Shown: positions 17,405 through 25,916 of the stretch, piece by piece
Numbering within the stretch: the stretch's first letter is position 1
Layout of the letters: the number at the start of each line of letters is the position of its first letter
Notes under the pieces: generated by a model
What the model was told of the DNA's origin: nothing
Databases searched by the model: none
What the model saw: only the letters and a program-made list of their open reading frames with translations
Translations under genes and position numbers: made by a program
From: Anaerostipes rhamnosivorans
Lineage (GTDB): Bacteria > Bacillota > Clostridia > Lachnospirales > Lachnospiraceae
Length of the DNA: 64,000 bases
Reading direction: 5' to 3'
Assembly: GCF_005280655.1 (NCBI RefSeq)
Contig: NZ_CP040058.1
Coordinates: 2,084,001 to 2,148,000 of the forward strand

Positions 17405-17422
17405 TTCCTCCTTTATGTGATC

Positions 17423-18463
17423 CTACGGAAACATCGGGACAAGTTCTAGTCCCTCTGTCTCAGGCAGTCCGAACATCAGGTTCATATTCTGTACCGCCTG
17501 GCCTGCTGCCCCTTTTACCAGATTGTCCATGGCCCCCATCATAATGATACGCCCTGTCCTCTGGTCGATCTTAAAATTAAGATCCACATAGTTGCTCCCT
17601 TCCACCCATCTGGTCTCCGGGCATACATTTTCCGGAAGCACTCTCACAAACTTTTCTTTCTTATAATAAGAATCATAGATGCTCTTCACCTTCTCATAGG
17701 TAACGTCCTCTTTCAGAGAAGCATAGGCGCTCACCAGGATTCCTCGGTTCATAGGAACCAGATGCGGCGTAAAATTAAGCACCACCTGCTGTTCGGATGC
17801 ATACCCAAGCTGGTCTTCGATCTCCGGCGTATGCCTGTGGGATGCCACCCCGTAAGCTTTGATATTTTCATTGACTTCACAGTACAGATTATTCACCTTG
17901 GCTCCTCTGCCTGCCCCTGAAGTTCCTGATTTGGCATCAATGATAATGGTGTCCATGTCGATCAGACCTTCCTTTGCCATCGGATAAATGGAGAGGATGG
18001 AACAGGTCGGATAACATCCCGGGTTGGCGATCAATCTTGCTTTCTTTACATCCTCTCTATTTATCTCGCAGAGACCGTAGACAGCCTCTTTGATAAAATC
18101 TCTGCTCGGGTGTTTGATCCCATACCACTCTTCATATCGGTCTGCATCCTTGATCCTGAAGTCTGCGCTTAAATCTATGATCTTTGTCTTTGAGAGGACC
18201 TCCTCTGACACAAGAGAGCTACACAGTCCCTGAGGAGTTGCTGTGAAAATCACATCCGCTTTCTCGGCCAATTCCTCCATGTTGTCATCCATACAGTCCG
18301 CATCCACGATCTCAAACATATTATGGAAGACATCGTAATACTTCTGATCTATGTAGCTTCTGGAACCATACCAGACAATCTCTGCGTCCTTATGCTGCAT
18401 CAGCAGACGGACCAGTTCCTGCCCTGCATAGCCCGTAGATCCTATAATTCCTGCTTTTATCAT
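17423..18463 (-). CDS. argC: N-acetyl-gamma-glutamyl-phosphate reductase
   Basis: 346 residues from the ATG at 18463, chosen because GAAAAGAGGA lies 7 bases upstream and the protein then begins MIKAGIIGSTGYAGQEL. An in-frame extension to 18511 lacks an SD and overlaps the promoter. N-terminal NADP-binding GSTGYAG (8-14), catalytic C150 in ANPGCYPT, and the histidine of GVASHRHTPEI. First gene of argCJBD. Confidence 0.95.
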   Translation of the reverse strand: MIKAGIIGSTGYAGQELVRLLMQHKDAEIVWYGSRSYIDQKYYDVFHNMFEIVDADCMDDNMEELAEKADVIFTATPQGLCSSLVSEEVLSKTKIIDLSADFRIKDADRYEEWYGIKHPSRDFIKEAVYGLCEINREDVKKARLIANPGCYPTCSILSIYPMAKEGLIDMDTIIIDAKSGTSGAGRGAKVNNLYCEVNENIKAYGVASHRHTPEIEDQLGYASEQQVVLNFTPHLVPMNRGILVSAYASLKEDVTYEKVKSIYDSYYKKEKFVRVLPENVCPETRWVEGSNYVDLNFKIDQRTGRIIMMGAMDNLVKGAAGQAVQNMNLMFGLPETEGLELVPMFP

Positions 18464-18502
18464 AATATTCTCCTCTTTTCCTGCATTTACGAATTGTTTA
18501 TA

Positions 18503-18531
18503 ATTATACAACTCTGTTATGTAATATGCAA
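18503..18531 (-). promoter_or_regulatory. argC promoter
   Basis: Leftward -35 TTGCAT (18531-18526), 17-base spacer, -10 TATAAT (18508-18503). Confidence 0.65.
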
Positions 18532-18586
18532 CACCTTTTTTACTGATAAACCTGAGTTTTTAATTCTTTTGTCGGAAACTTATCAT

Positions 18587-18641
18587 TGCATATTTATACA
18601 TTTATACTTGAATATATTCATTTATTTTGAAATTTTATGCA
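18587..18641. promoter_or_regulatory. ARG-box-like cluster between argC and argG
   Basis: Three AT-rich dyads: TGCATATTTATACA (18587-18600) fits the 14-base ArgR pattern TGNAT-W4-ATNCA; TGAATATATTCA (18609-18620) is a perfect palindrome with a shorter spacer; TGAAATTTTATGCA (18628-18641) fits with one mismatch. They sit between the two divergent arginine promoters. Repression by ArgR/AhrC with arginine is inferred from the family; argR is not in the window. Confidence 0.6.
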
Positions 18642-18660
18642 CTTTATTTTGAAAAAGCCC

Positions 18661-18689
18661 TTGCATCTTCTTCCGTTATCCCGTATATT
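18661..18689 (+). promoter_or_regulatory. argG promoter
   Basis: -35 TTGCAT (18661-18666), 17-base spacer, -10 TATATT (18684-18689), followed by an SD (GAGGAGG) before the ATG at 18747. Confidence 0.65.
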
Positions 18690-18746
18690 ATTGAATAGAA
18701 CACAGACGAAGATCTGATGGTACGAACTATATGAGGAGGAACAAAC

Positions 18747-19964
18747 ATGAAAGAAAAAGTTGTATTGGCATACTCCGGCGGACTGGACACCACCGCGATT
18801 ATCCCTTGGTTAAAAGAAAATTATGATTATGAAGTCATCTGCTGCTGTGTGGATGTGGGACAGGGAAATGAATTAGACGGCCTGGAAGAACGCGCGAAAC
18901 TCTCCGGAGCCACAAAATTATATATTGAAGATGTCGTTGACGAGTTCGTGGATGACTATGTGATCCCGACGGTAAAAGCCGACGCAGTTTATGAGAACAA
19001 ATATTTGCTCGGTACCTCTTTTGCCCGCCCGGTTATCGCAAAAAAACTGGTTGAAATCGCTAGAAAAGAAGGCGCAGTCGCTATCTGCCACGGTGCCACA
19101 GGTAAAGGTAATGATCAGATCCGTTTTGAGTTATCCATCATGGCACTGGCTCCGGATATTAAGATCATCGCTCCATGGCGTGAGCTGGATACATGGAAAA
19201 TGGATTCCCGCGAAGATGAGATCCAGTACTGCAAAGATCACGGCATTGACCTTCCGTTTTCCGCTGAAAACAGCTACAGCCGTGACCGTAACTTATGGCA
19301 CATCAGCCATGAAGGATTGGAATTAGAAGATCCGGCTGTGGAGCCTGATTACAATCACTTATTAGTTTTAGGAAACTCACCAGAGCAGGCTCCGGAAGAG
19401 GGAGAATACGTGACCATCGCCTTTGAATCCGGTGCACCGGTTGCAGTAAACGGCGAGAAGATGAAGGCATCTGACATTATCCGCAAGTTAAATGAACTGG
19501 GCGGCAAACATGGCATCGGCATCATCGACATTGTGGAAAACCGTGTGGTTGGAATGAAATCCCGCGGTGTCTATGAGACTCCGGGAGGAACCATTTTAAT
19601 GGAGGCTCACCAGCAGTTGGAAGAATTAGTCTTAGACCGTGACACCATGGCATTCAAGAAGATCGTTGCAGGCAAATTCGCTGATCTCGTCTATGAAGGC
19701 AAATGGTTCTGCCCATTAAGAGAAGGATTACAGTCATTCATCGAGACCGTCGATAAGGACGTAACCGGAGAAGTAAAGTTTAAGCTTTACAAGGGCAATA
19801 TCATCAAGGCAGGTACCACCTCTCCTCATACACTTTACAGTGAATCTCTGGCAAGCTTCACAACAGGAGATTTATATGACCATCATGACGCTGAAGGATT
19901 TATCCGTCTGTTCGGCCTATCTATGAAGGTAAGAGCTTTAAAAGACCAGGGACTCGCAGACTAA
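18747..19964 (+). CDS. argG: argininosuccinate synthase
   Basis: 405 residues, normal length. N-terminal ATP-binding P-loop of the PP-ATPase type, AYSGGLDTT (9-17); aspartate and citrulline sites HGATGKGNDQIRFE and SFARPVI. Ligates citrulline and aspartate with ATP. Its partner argH lies 4.6 kb downstream on the same strand but not in the same operon, because a strong terminator follows argG and leftward genes intervene. Confidence 0.97.
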   Translation: MKEKVVLAYSGGLDTTAIIPWLKENYDYEVICCCVDVGQGNELDGLEERAKLSGATKLYIEDVVDEFVDDYVIPTVKADAVYENKYLLGTSFARPVIAKKLVEIARKEGAVAICHGATGKGNDQIRFELSIMALAPDIKIIAPWRELDTWKMDSREDEIQYCKDHGIDLPFSAENSYSRDRNLWHISHEGLELEDPAVEPDYNHLLVLGNSPEQAPEEGEYVTIAFESGAPVAVNGEKMKASDIIRKLNELGGKHGIGIIDIVENRVVGMKSRGVYETPGGTILMEAHQQLEELVLDRDTMAFKKIVAGKFADLVYEGKWFCPLREGLQSFIETVDKDVTGEVKFKLYKGNIIKAGTTSPHTLYSESLASFTTGDLYDHHDAEGFIRLFGLSMKVRALKDQGLAD

Positions 19965-19987
19965 TCTGCACATCTGATTAAACTACA

Positions 19988-20047
19988 TAAAAAAGAAGAC
20001 GCGTCTTGAATCATTTTAAAACTGATTTAAGATGCGTCTTCTTTTTT
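19988..20047. terminator. bidirectional terminator after argG
   Basis: AAAAAAGAAGACGC pairs with GCGTCTTCTTTTTT around an inner stem (GTCTTgAATCA / TGATTtAAGAT). The A-run and T-run on opposite sides suit both argG and the convergent YdcF-like gene. Confidence 0.85.
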
Positions 20048-20054
20048 ACATTTA

Positions 20055-20741
20055 TCACTTGTCTGTCACATTCCCGTTGCCGTTCACCGGGATTGCTTTT
20101 CCCAGATATTTTGGTTTCGGCTTTAGAAGCGTATATCCGAAGTCCTTGACCCTTGCTATGGCTTCTCTGAACTTTCTGGCTTTGTCCCCTTTGTAGACAG
20201 CCTTGTCACAGGCAACACCCTTTACCTGAAGCCCCAGAGCCTTTGCGTCATACACCGCACGATACAGATGATACTTCTGCGTGACCACGATGACGTTTCG
20301 TGCCTGAAATACCTCTCTCGCACGGTACATAGTCTCATAGGTAGAAAATCCTGCATGGTCTTTAAAAATGCATTTGGACGGCACTCCCTGCTTCACTGCG
20401 TACGCTTTCATGGCGCTGACTTCATCATACCCCTGGGTCCCGTGATCCCCGCTCATGATGATCCGGTCTGTAAGCCCCTGCTTGTAAGCTGCAATCCCCA
20501 TGTCCACACGTTCCTTCAGCATCAGACTCATACTGCCGTCTTTTCGGACCTTTGCTCCCAGTACAATAACCGCATCCGCTTTCTTCTCTTTCCCTCTTGA
20601 AATATATTCCCATGCTTCTATGCTTTTATCAGCCCGGTTCAATACAAACAGGTTGATTCCTCCCACAGCCAACAGACCTGCGGCTAAAAAAACCACAAAC
20701 AATTTCAGCCAAAACCTCATCTGTTTTCTCTTTCGACTCAT
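20055..20741 (-). CDS. YdcF/SanA-like DUF218 membrane protein
   Basis: 228 residues. One N-terminal membrane helix (about 10-32) preceded by a basic stretch, then a DUF218 domain: ADAVIVLGAKVRKDGS, MSGDHGTQGYDEV and VVTQKYHLYRA. The family includes E. coli SanA and ElyC, linked to envelope integrity, but the biochemical activity is unclear. It lies between topB and the argG terminator with its own upstream space, so it may be transcribed alone. Confidence 0.82.
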   Translation of the reverse strand: MSRKRKQMRFWLKLFVVFLAAGLLAVGGINLFVLNRADKSIEAWEYISRGKEKKADAVIVLGAKVRKDGSMSLMLKERVDMGIAAYKQGLTDRIIMSGDHGTQGYDEVSAMKAYAVKQGVPSKCIFKDHAGFSTYETMYRAREVFQARNVIVVTQKYHLYRAVYDAKALGLQVKGVACDKAVYKGDKARKFREAIARVKDFGYTLLKPKPKYLGKAIPVNGNGNVTDK

Positions 20742-20849
20742 CCCAACCCCCTAACTTTATTTCCAATACTTCGCTGACATCCATTCCTTTTTTAGATGAA
20801 AAAGAATCCCTCGTCGAAAGACATCCTCTGTCTTGTAGCAACATGCTCT

Positions 20850-20925
20850 AGCAGACATTACGTCCATTTTCTACATGATTGGAGTGAGGCATTCTAAGAG
20901 CCGAACGGAAATCATGTGGAAAATG
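20850..20925 (+). repeat. R1 intergenic repeat, copy 2 (module B)
   Basis: Palindromic module B: left arm CATTTTCTACATGATT (20865-20880), loop about 29 bases, right arm AATCATGTGGAAAATG (20910-20925). Nearly identical to 45265-45334. One pair differs in a compensated way: T-A here, G-C there. The right arm ends immediately before the topB stop codon (TGA, 20928-20926). Sequence left of about 20850 does not match module A. Confidence 0.88.
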
Positions 20926-23046
20926 TCATAGTTTTAACTTTGCGAATGCATCAGCAAATGCGTTATTGATCGGCTGTTCTGCTTCGGCCTGCTGCTTTTT
21001 CAAATAGCGGTTCACTTCTTTTTTGCTGACACCCGCACCGTCTTTTTTCTTGCGCTCCTTAAAAGCACTGAGCTTCTCCTTGTGGCCGCAGACACAGACA
21101 AACTTCTGTGCCTCCCCTTCGCCTACCATCTCCATTTTCTTGTGACAGACCGGACAGCGGGCATTGGTAGTCCTTGAAAGTGTTTTCCTGCATCCGCACT
21201 CCCGGTCCTGGCAGACTAAGAAGGTCCCGTGCTTTCCTTTCACCTTCAGCATAAACTTCCCGCATTCCGGGCACTTATGGCGGGTAAGATTTTCATGGCA
21301 AAACGTCCCCTGGGCATGTTTGATCTCTTCGATGATCTGCCTTGTATATCCACTGATCTCTCCCATGAACTTCCTGTCATCTTCCCTACCCTCGGCGATG
21401 GCTGTGAGCCTTTGCTCCCACTGCGCCGTCAGCTCCGCTTTCCTAAGGTCCTCCGGCACCAGCTCTAACAGCTGCTTAGCCTTTCCAGTGATCACCACAT
21501 CATTGCCATTCTTTTCAAGAAGAAAGCTGGAAAACAGCTTCTCTATAATATCGGCACGGGTGGCTACCGTTCCAAGCCCCTGTTTTTCCATCCTGGAGAT
21601 CAGAGTTCCTTCTGTATATCTGGCTGGAGGATTGGTGGTCCCCTCCGTGATCTTCATAGAGTCCACCGTGACCTGTGTTCCTTCCCTGAGCATGTTAAGC
21701 TTATCCTGAGGCAGAGCTTCCCCTGTGCTTTCCTCTTCCTGATATAGTTCCTTCCATCCGGCCTTGACCATAACGGTGCCTTTAGCCTCAAATATTTCCC
21801 CGTGAATAGTCCCAGAAATAGAAGTCTGCTCGTACTCACATGCCGGTGATAACACGGCAAGGAAACGTTTCACAACCAGATCATAGATTTTGCGCTCGTC
21901 AAAACTCATATCCGTCAGAAATACCGACTGCTCCGTTGGAATGATGGCATGATGATCCGTCACTTTGCTGTCGTTAATAAAAGAAGCCGAACGATTGACC
22001 TTTTTTGACAAAAGTTTTGCTGTCCACTTTTTATATGGACCTACGCTGATTGCATTCAGCCGCTCTTTTATCGTATCTGCCATATCGCTGCTCAGGTAAC
22101 GAGAGTCGGTCCTAGGATAAGTAAGGACCTTGTGGTGTTCATACAAACTCTGCATCAGATTCAGGGTCTGTTTGGCTGAAAATCCAAACCTCTTGTTGGC
22201 ATCTGTCTGAAGGTCAGTAAGGTTGTAAAGCGATGGAGCATGGGTTTTCTTCGGTTTCTTAGAAATCTTTCCAATCAGAAGAGTTTCTCCCCCTGCCGTT
22301 TTCTTTATTCTGTCTATTTTCTCTCTGTCAAAGCTCTGGCTGCTGCCTGACATTCTGTCCTTCCATGTAAATGTCATTCCCAGTACAAACGCCTTGATCC
22401 CGTAAAACTTCTTCGGCTTAAAGGTACGGATCTCCTCTTCCCGTTTTGCGATCATGGCGAGAGTCGGTGTCTGGACTCTCCCGCAAGACAGCTGTGCGTT
22501 ATATTTACAGGTCAGCGCTCTGGTGGCGTTGATCCCCACAAGCCAGTCCGCCTCTGCCCTTGCCACTGCCGCATGGTAAAGGTTCTCATACTCTTTTCCA
22601 GGCCTCAAATGTGCAAAACCTTCCCGTATGGCTTTATCCGTCACAGAGGAAATCCAAAGTCTCTGTACAGGCTTTTGATTTCCTGCCTTTTTAAGGATCC
22701 AGCGGGCAACCAACTCTCCTTCCCGTCCTGCATCTGTGGCGATGATAATATCCGACACGTCATTTCTGAAGATCAGTTTTTTAACAGATTGGTACTGCTT
22801 TGATGTCTTACCGATCACCACGAGCTTCCACTGTTTAGGCATCATAGGAAGCGTTTCCATGCTCCACTGCTTGTATTGGTTCCCGTACTGCTCCGGATCT
22901 GCCAAGGTCACCAAATGCCCCAGCGCCCATGTCACAATATATTTCTCACCCTCCATAAAAGAAGAACCTTTTTGCTTACACCCCAAAACCCTCGCAATAT
23001 CTCTTGCCACCGAAGGTTTTTCTGCGATCACTAAATGTTTTTTCAA
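20926..23046 (-). CDS. topB: DNA topoisomerase III (type IA)
   Basis: 706 residues. Toprim domain at the N-terminus (LVIAEKPSVARDIARVLG, then ATDAGREGELVARWI). Catalytic tyrosine in VLTYPRTDSRYL near residue 315. The C-terminus has two zinc-ribbon-like segments (CPECGKFMLK, CPVCHKKMEM). Relaxes negative supercoils and decatenates DNA. Clostridial TopB enzymes of this type occur both on the chromosome and on conjugative elements; I see no conjugation genes beside it, so a chromosomal copy is likely. Its stop codon lies at the edge of repeat R1. Confidence 0.95.
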   Translation of the reverse strand: MKKHLVIAEKPSVARDIARVLGCKQKGSSFMEGEKYIVTWALGHLVTLADPEQYGNQYKQWSMETLPMMPKQWKLVVIGKTSKQYQSVKKLIFRNDVSDIIIATDAGREGELVARWILKKAGNQKPVQRLWISSVTDKAIREGFAHLRPGKEYENLYHAAVARAEADWLVGINATRALTCKYNAQLSCGRVQTPTLAMIAKREEEIRTFKPKKFYGIKAFVLGMTFTWKDRMSGSSQSFDREKIDRIKKTAGGETLLIGKISKKPKKTHAPSLYNLTDLQTDANKRFGFSAKQTLNLMQSLYEHHKVLTYPRTDSRYLSSDMADTIKERLNAISVGPYKKWTAKLLSKKVNRSASFINDSKVTDHHAIIPTEQSVFLTDMSFDERKIYDLVVKRFLAVLSPACEYEQTSISGTIHGEIFEAKGTVMVKAGWKELYQEEESTGEALPQDKLNMLREGTQVTVDSMKITEGTTNPPARYTEGTLISRMEKQGLGTVATRADIIEKLFSSFLLEKNGNDVVITGKAKQLLELVPEDLRKAELTAQWEQRLTAIAEGREDDRKFMGEISGYTRQIIEEIKHAQGTFCHENLTRHKCPECGKFMLKVKGKHGTFLVCQDRECGCRKTLSRTTNARCPVCHKKMEMVGEGEAQKFVCVCGHKEKLSAFKERKKKDGAGVSKKEVNRYLKKQQAEAEQPINNAFADAFAKLKL

Positions 23047-23069
23047 TTTCTTATCCTCATTTCCTATTT

Positions 23070-23813
23070 CTACCGCCGGCTGCGGACCGCCCTGTCAAGC
23101 AGCACACGGATCTTTCCCAGATACCGTCTGGTCTGCTTCTTTTCCTCGTCCGTCAGCCGGTTGTCTTTCATATCTGCTTCTATATTCCTGCGTCCCATTT
23201 CAAAATAGTCCTCTGCTGTTTTTCCGTCCTGATTCACTGCCGATGGATCGGCCCCTGCATACAAAAGACTGCGGATGTTATCCACCGTATTCTGGTTTAC
23301 GCTGCCGTTGGCCATATAACAGGCAAACATCAGCGGAGTTGTCCCGTCTTTATCCCGGTAATCAGCGCTTGCCCCGGCGTTAAGAAGCTGGCGCAGCAAT
23401 TTCGTATCCCCAAAGGAGACAGCCTCATAGAGCGGCGTTCTCCTCCGGAACACAATGTCACTGTCTGTCTGATAATCCGCATTCACGAAAGCTCCCTGCT
23501 TAATCAGGAAAGCCACCATGCTGTACATGCGGTCCCTGTCAAGGGCATCGATTGCCATGATCAACGGCGCATTGGATGCAGTCTGGCTGGAAGCGTTGAG
23601 ATCTAGTCCCTGGCTTACCATTCGTTTGATTTCCTTTTTGTTATTATAAAAGATATGATATTGAACCGTTCCTTCTTTGTATACAGACTTCTTCGCCGCC
23701 TTTTTCCCGGCTGAGTGCCAGACACCCAGCAAAAAACATCCTACCAGCAGGATGAACAATAAAACAGCTGCCATTTTTTTATGTACGGTTGGTATTTTTT
23801 TCATAAGAATCAC
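23070..23813 (-). CDS. membrane-anchored ankyrin-repeat protein
   Basis: 247 residues. One N-terminal membrane helix (about 12-32), then at least three ankyrin-type repeats in the order SNAPLIMAIDALDR, RTPLYEAVSFGDTKLLRQLL and GTTPLMFACYMANGS, with a divergent repeat around LLYAGADPSAVNQDG. The domain should face outside if the helix is a signal anchor. Function unknown; ankyrin repeats bind proteins. It begins a probable pair with topB, 23 bp downstream. Confidence 0.8.
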   Translation of the reverse strand: MILMKKIPTVHKKMAAVLLFILLVGCFLLGVWHSAGKKAAKKSVYKEGTVQYHIFYNNKKEIKRMVSQGLDLNASSQTASNAPLIMAIDALDRDRMYSMVAFLIKQGAFVNADYQTDSDIVFRRRTPLYEAVSFGDTKLLRQLLNAGASADYRDKDGTTPLMFACYMANGSVNQNTVDNIRSLLYAGADPSAVNQDGKTAEDYFEMGRRNIEADMKDNRLTDEEKKQTRRYLGKIRVLLDRAVRSRR

Positions 23814-23956
23814 CTCACAGTTCCCATTATATAAAACCCTCTCTGGCTAATTCTTATGAAAATACTTATATTTTTATTATTGTTTCTTATAAAAATCTAA
23901 AACCCAACCGGACCCGGACACCCCAATGTATTCTATTATAACATGAAGGAAAGGAT

Positions 23957-24391
23957 TTATAAAAACTTATAATGTGGTTTTTCTTCATGAAACAGCTTAT
24001 ACCGCAGAAAGTCATCTATGACAATGGCTGCGCTGGACGCAAAAAACCAGAGTACCGAGTACAAAAGGCAGATCTGCCCTTTAAAATTATATGGCAGATT
24101 GGAATAATCCCATATGTCCCACCCGAGCCATACATTGACAATCAGGCCTGTGACCAGTTCAAGTCCTGTGATGATAAACGTTGAGAGCACCATCTGACTC
24201 ACGAAACTCATCTTGAATTTCACACTCTCATTTAAGAGCCCGATACACAAAAAACAGGCGCCTCCGCACAGGAACATTGTATAATGGGAGTACCCTCTGA
24301 CTAAAACTTCTAAAAAGAAATATCCCATTCCGCCCAAAATAAATAAAACTATATGCTTTTCTATTTTTAATCTTCGTTCCATTCTCATCAC
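23957..24391 (-). CDS. four-helix membrane protein (putative type IV ABC permease family)
   Basis: 144 residues with four predicted membrane helices and short loops. The conserved pattern FFLEVLVRGYSHYTMFLCGG, ELVTGLIVN and WDYSNLPYNFKGQICL matches the clostridial family annotated as putative ABC-transporter type IV (PF06541). No ATPase partner is adjacent, and the family's function has not been established to my knowledge. Confidence 0.72.
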   Translation of the reverse strand: MMRMERRLKIEKHIVLFILGGMGYFFLEVLVRGYSHYTMFLCGGACFLCIGLLNESVKFKMSFVSQMVLSTFIITGLELVTGLIVNVWLGWDIWDYSNLPYNFKGQICLLYSVLWFFASSAAIVIDDFLRYKLFHEEKPHYKFL

Positions 24392-24536
24392 CCGTTTTTT
24401 AAATATTGTGTGTCATGCCGGGTCTGCTTATACGCGGTTTTTCCAATAAAAATATAGTAAATATTGCATTTATAGTGTAAAATATTATGGTTAGAATTTA
24501 TCAAAAGACAAACTAATAAGAAATGAGGAAATACAT

Positions 24537-25916
24537 ATGGCACAATTATGGGGTGGCAGGTTCACCAAAGAAACAGATCAGCTGGTTTACAATTTTAATG
24601 CTTCCATCGGTTTTGATCAGAAATTTTACCGTCAGGACATCCAGGGGAGCATGGCGCATGTGACCATGCTGGCCAGTGTAGGTGTTTTAACGGAAGATGA
24701 AAAAGACCAGATCATTGCTGGATTAAAGGGCATTCTTTCAGACATAGAGTCTGGAGCCGTTGAGATCACAAGCGAATATGAAGACATTCACAGTTTTGTA
24801 GAAGCAACTTTGATCGACCGTATCGGCGATGCCGGCAAAAAGCTCCACACCGGAAGAAGCCGCAATGACCAGGTGGCCTTGGATATGAAGCTCTACACAA
24901 GAGATGAAATCACCGCCATCAAAGATCTGATAAAGGATCTGATGGAAGCTCTGCACCAGATCATGAAAGACCATCTCGACACCTTTATGCCTGGATTTAC
25001 CCATCTGCAGAAGGCACAGCCGGTCACACTTGCTCATCATGTGGGCGCCTATATGGAGATGTTCAAGAGAGACTACTCCCGCCTGACTGACATTTATGAG
25101 AGAATGAATTACTGTCCGCTGGGCTCCGGAGCGCTTGCCGGCACCACCTATCCTTTAGACCGGAACATGACTGCGGATCTTCTGGATTTTTACGGACCGA
25201 CCTTAAACAGTATGGATTCTGTGTCTGACCGGGATTATGTCATAGAGTTATTATCTGCTCTTTCCACGGTTATGATGCACTTAAGCCGGTTCAGTGAAGA
25301 GATCATCGTCTGGAATTCCAACGAATACCAGTTTGTCTCCATCGACGACGGCTTCAGTACAGGAAGCAGTATCATGCCGCAGAAGAAAAACCCAGACATT
25401 GCGGAGCTGGTCCGCGGAAAAACCGGCAGAGTCTACGCTGCACTGACCTCTATCCTTACGACCATGAAAGGAATTCCTCTGGCCTACAACAAGGACATGC
25501 AGGAGGATAAGGAATATACCTTCGATGCCATTGACACTGTAAAAGGCTGCTTGAGCCTGTTTACGGGCATGATGAAGACCATGACGTTCAACAAGGACCG
25601 CATGGAAGACAGTGCGAAGAACGGTTTCACCAATGCCACCGATGCGGCCGACTATCTGGTAAATCACGGAGTGCCGTTCAGGGATGCCCATGGTATCGTT
25701 GGACAGTTGGTACTTCTGTGCATTGATAAAAATATCTCCCTGGATGATCTTTCCCTGGATGAATATCAAAAGATCAGTCCTGCCTTTGAAGAGGATATCT
25801 ATGAGGCTGTCAGCATGAAGACATGTGTGGAAAAACGTAACACCATTGGAGCCCCGGGACAGGACGCAATGAAAAAAGTGATCCAGATCAACGAAGCATA
25901 TTTAAAGGAAATCTAA
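24537..25916 (+). CDS. argH: argininosuccinate lyase
   Basis: 459 residues, normal length. The fumarase/lyase superfamily signature GSSIMPQKKNPD lies near residue 280, and TGRSRNDQVALD near 105. Catalyses the last step of arginine synthesis, giving arginine and fumarate. SD GAGGAA upstream. The ATG of the following lipoprotein comes directly after the argH stop, so the two are translationally linked. The 145-bp region upstream is AT-rich; I saw no ARG box as good as those at argC/argG. Confidence 0.97.
   Translation: MAQLWGGRFTKETDQLVYNFNASIGFDQKFYRQDIQGSMAHVTMLASVGVLTEDEKDQIIAGLKGILSDIESGAVEITSEYEDIHSFVEATLIDRIGDAGKKLHTGRSRNDQVALDMKLYTRDEITAIKDLIKDLMEALHQIMKDHLDTFMPGFTHLQKAQPVTLAHHVGAYMEMFKRDYSRLTDIYERMNYCPLGSGALAGTTYPLDRNMTADLLDFYGPTLNSMDSVSDRDYVIELLSALSTVMMHLSRFSEEIIVWNSNEYQFVSIDDGFSTGSSIMPQKKNPDIAELVRGKTGRVYAALTSILTTMKGIPLAYNKDMQEDKEYTFDAIDTVKGCLSLFTGMMKTMTFNKDRMEDSAKNGFTNATDAADYLVNHGVPFRDAHGIVGQLVLLCIDKNISLDDLSLDEYQKISPAFEEDIYEAVSMKTCVEKRNTIGAPGQDAMKKVIQINEAYLKEI

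Noticed and set aside
20926..23046. topB as sign of an integrated conjugative element
   Set aside because: No relaxase, coupling protein, VirB4 or integrase gene nearby; neighbours are ordinary chromosomal genes.
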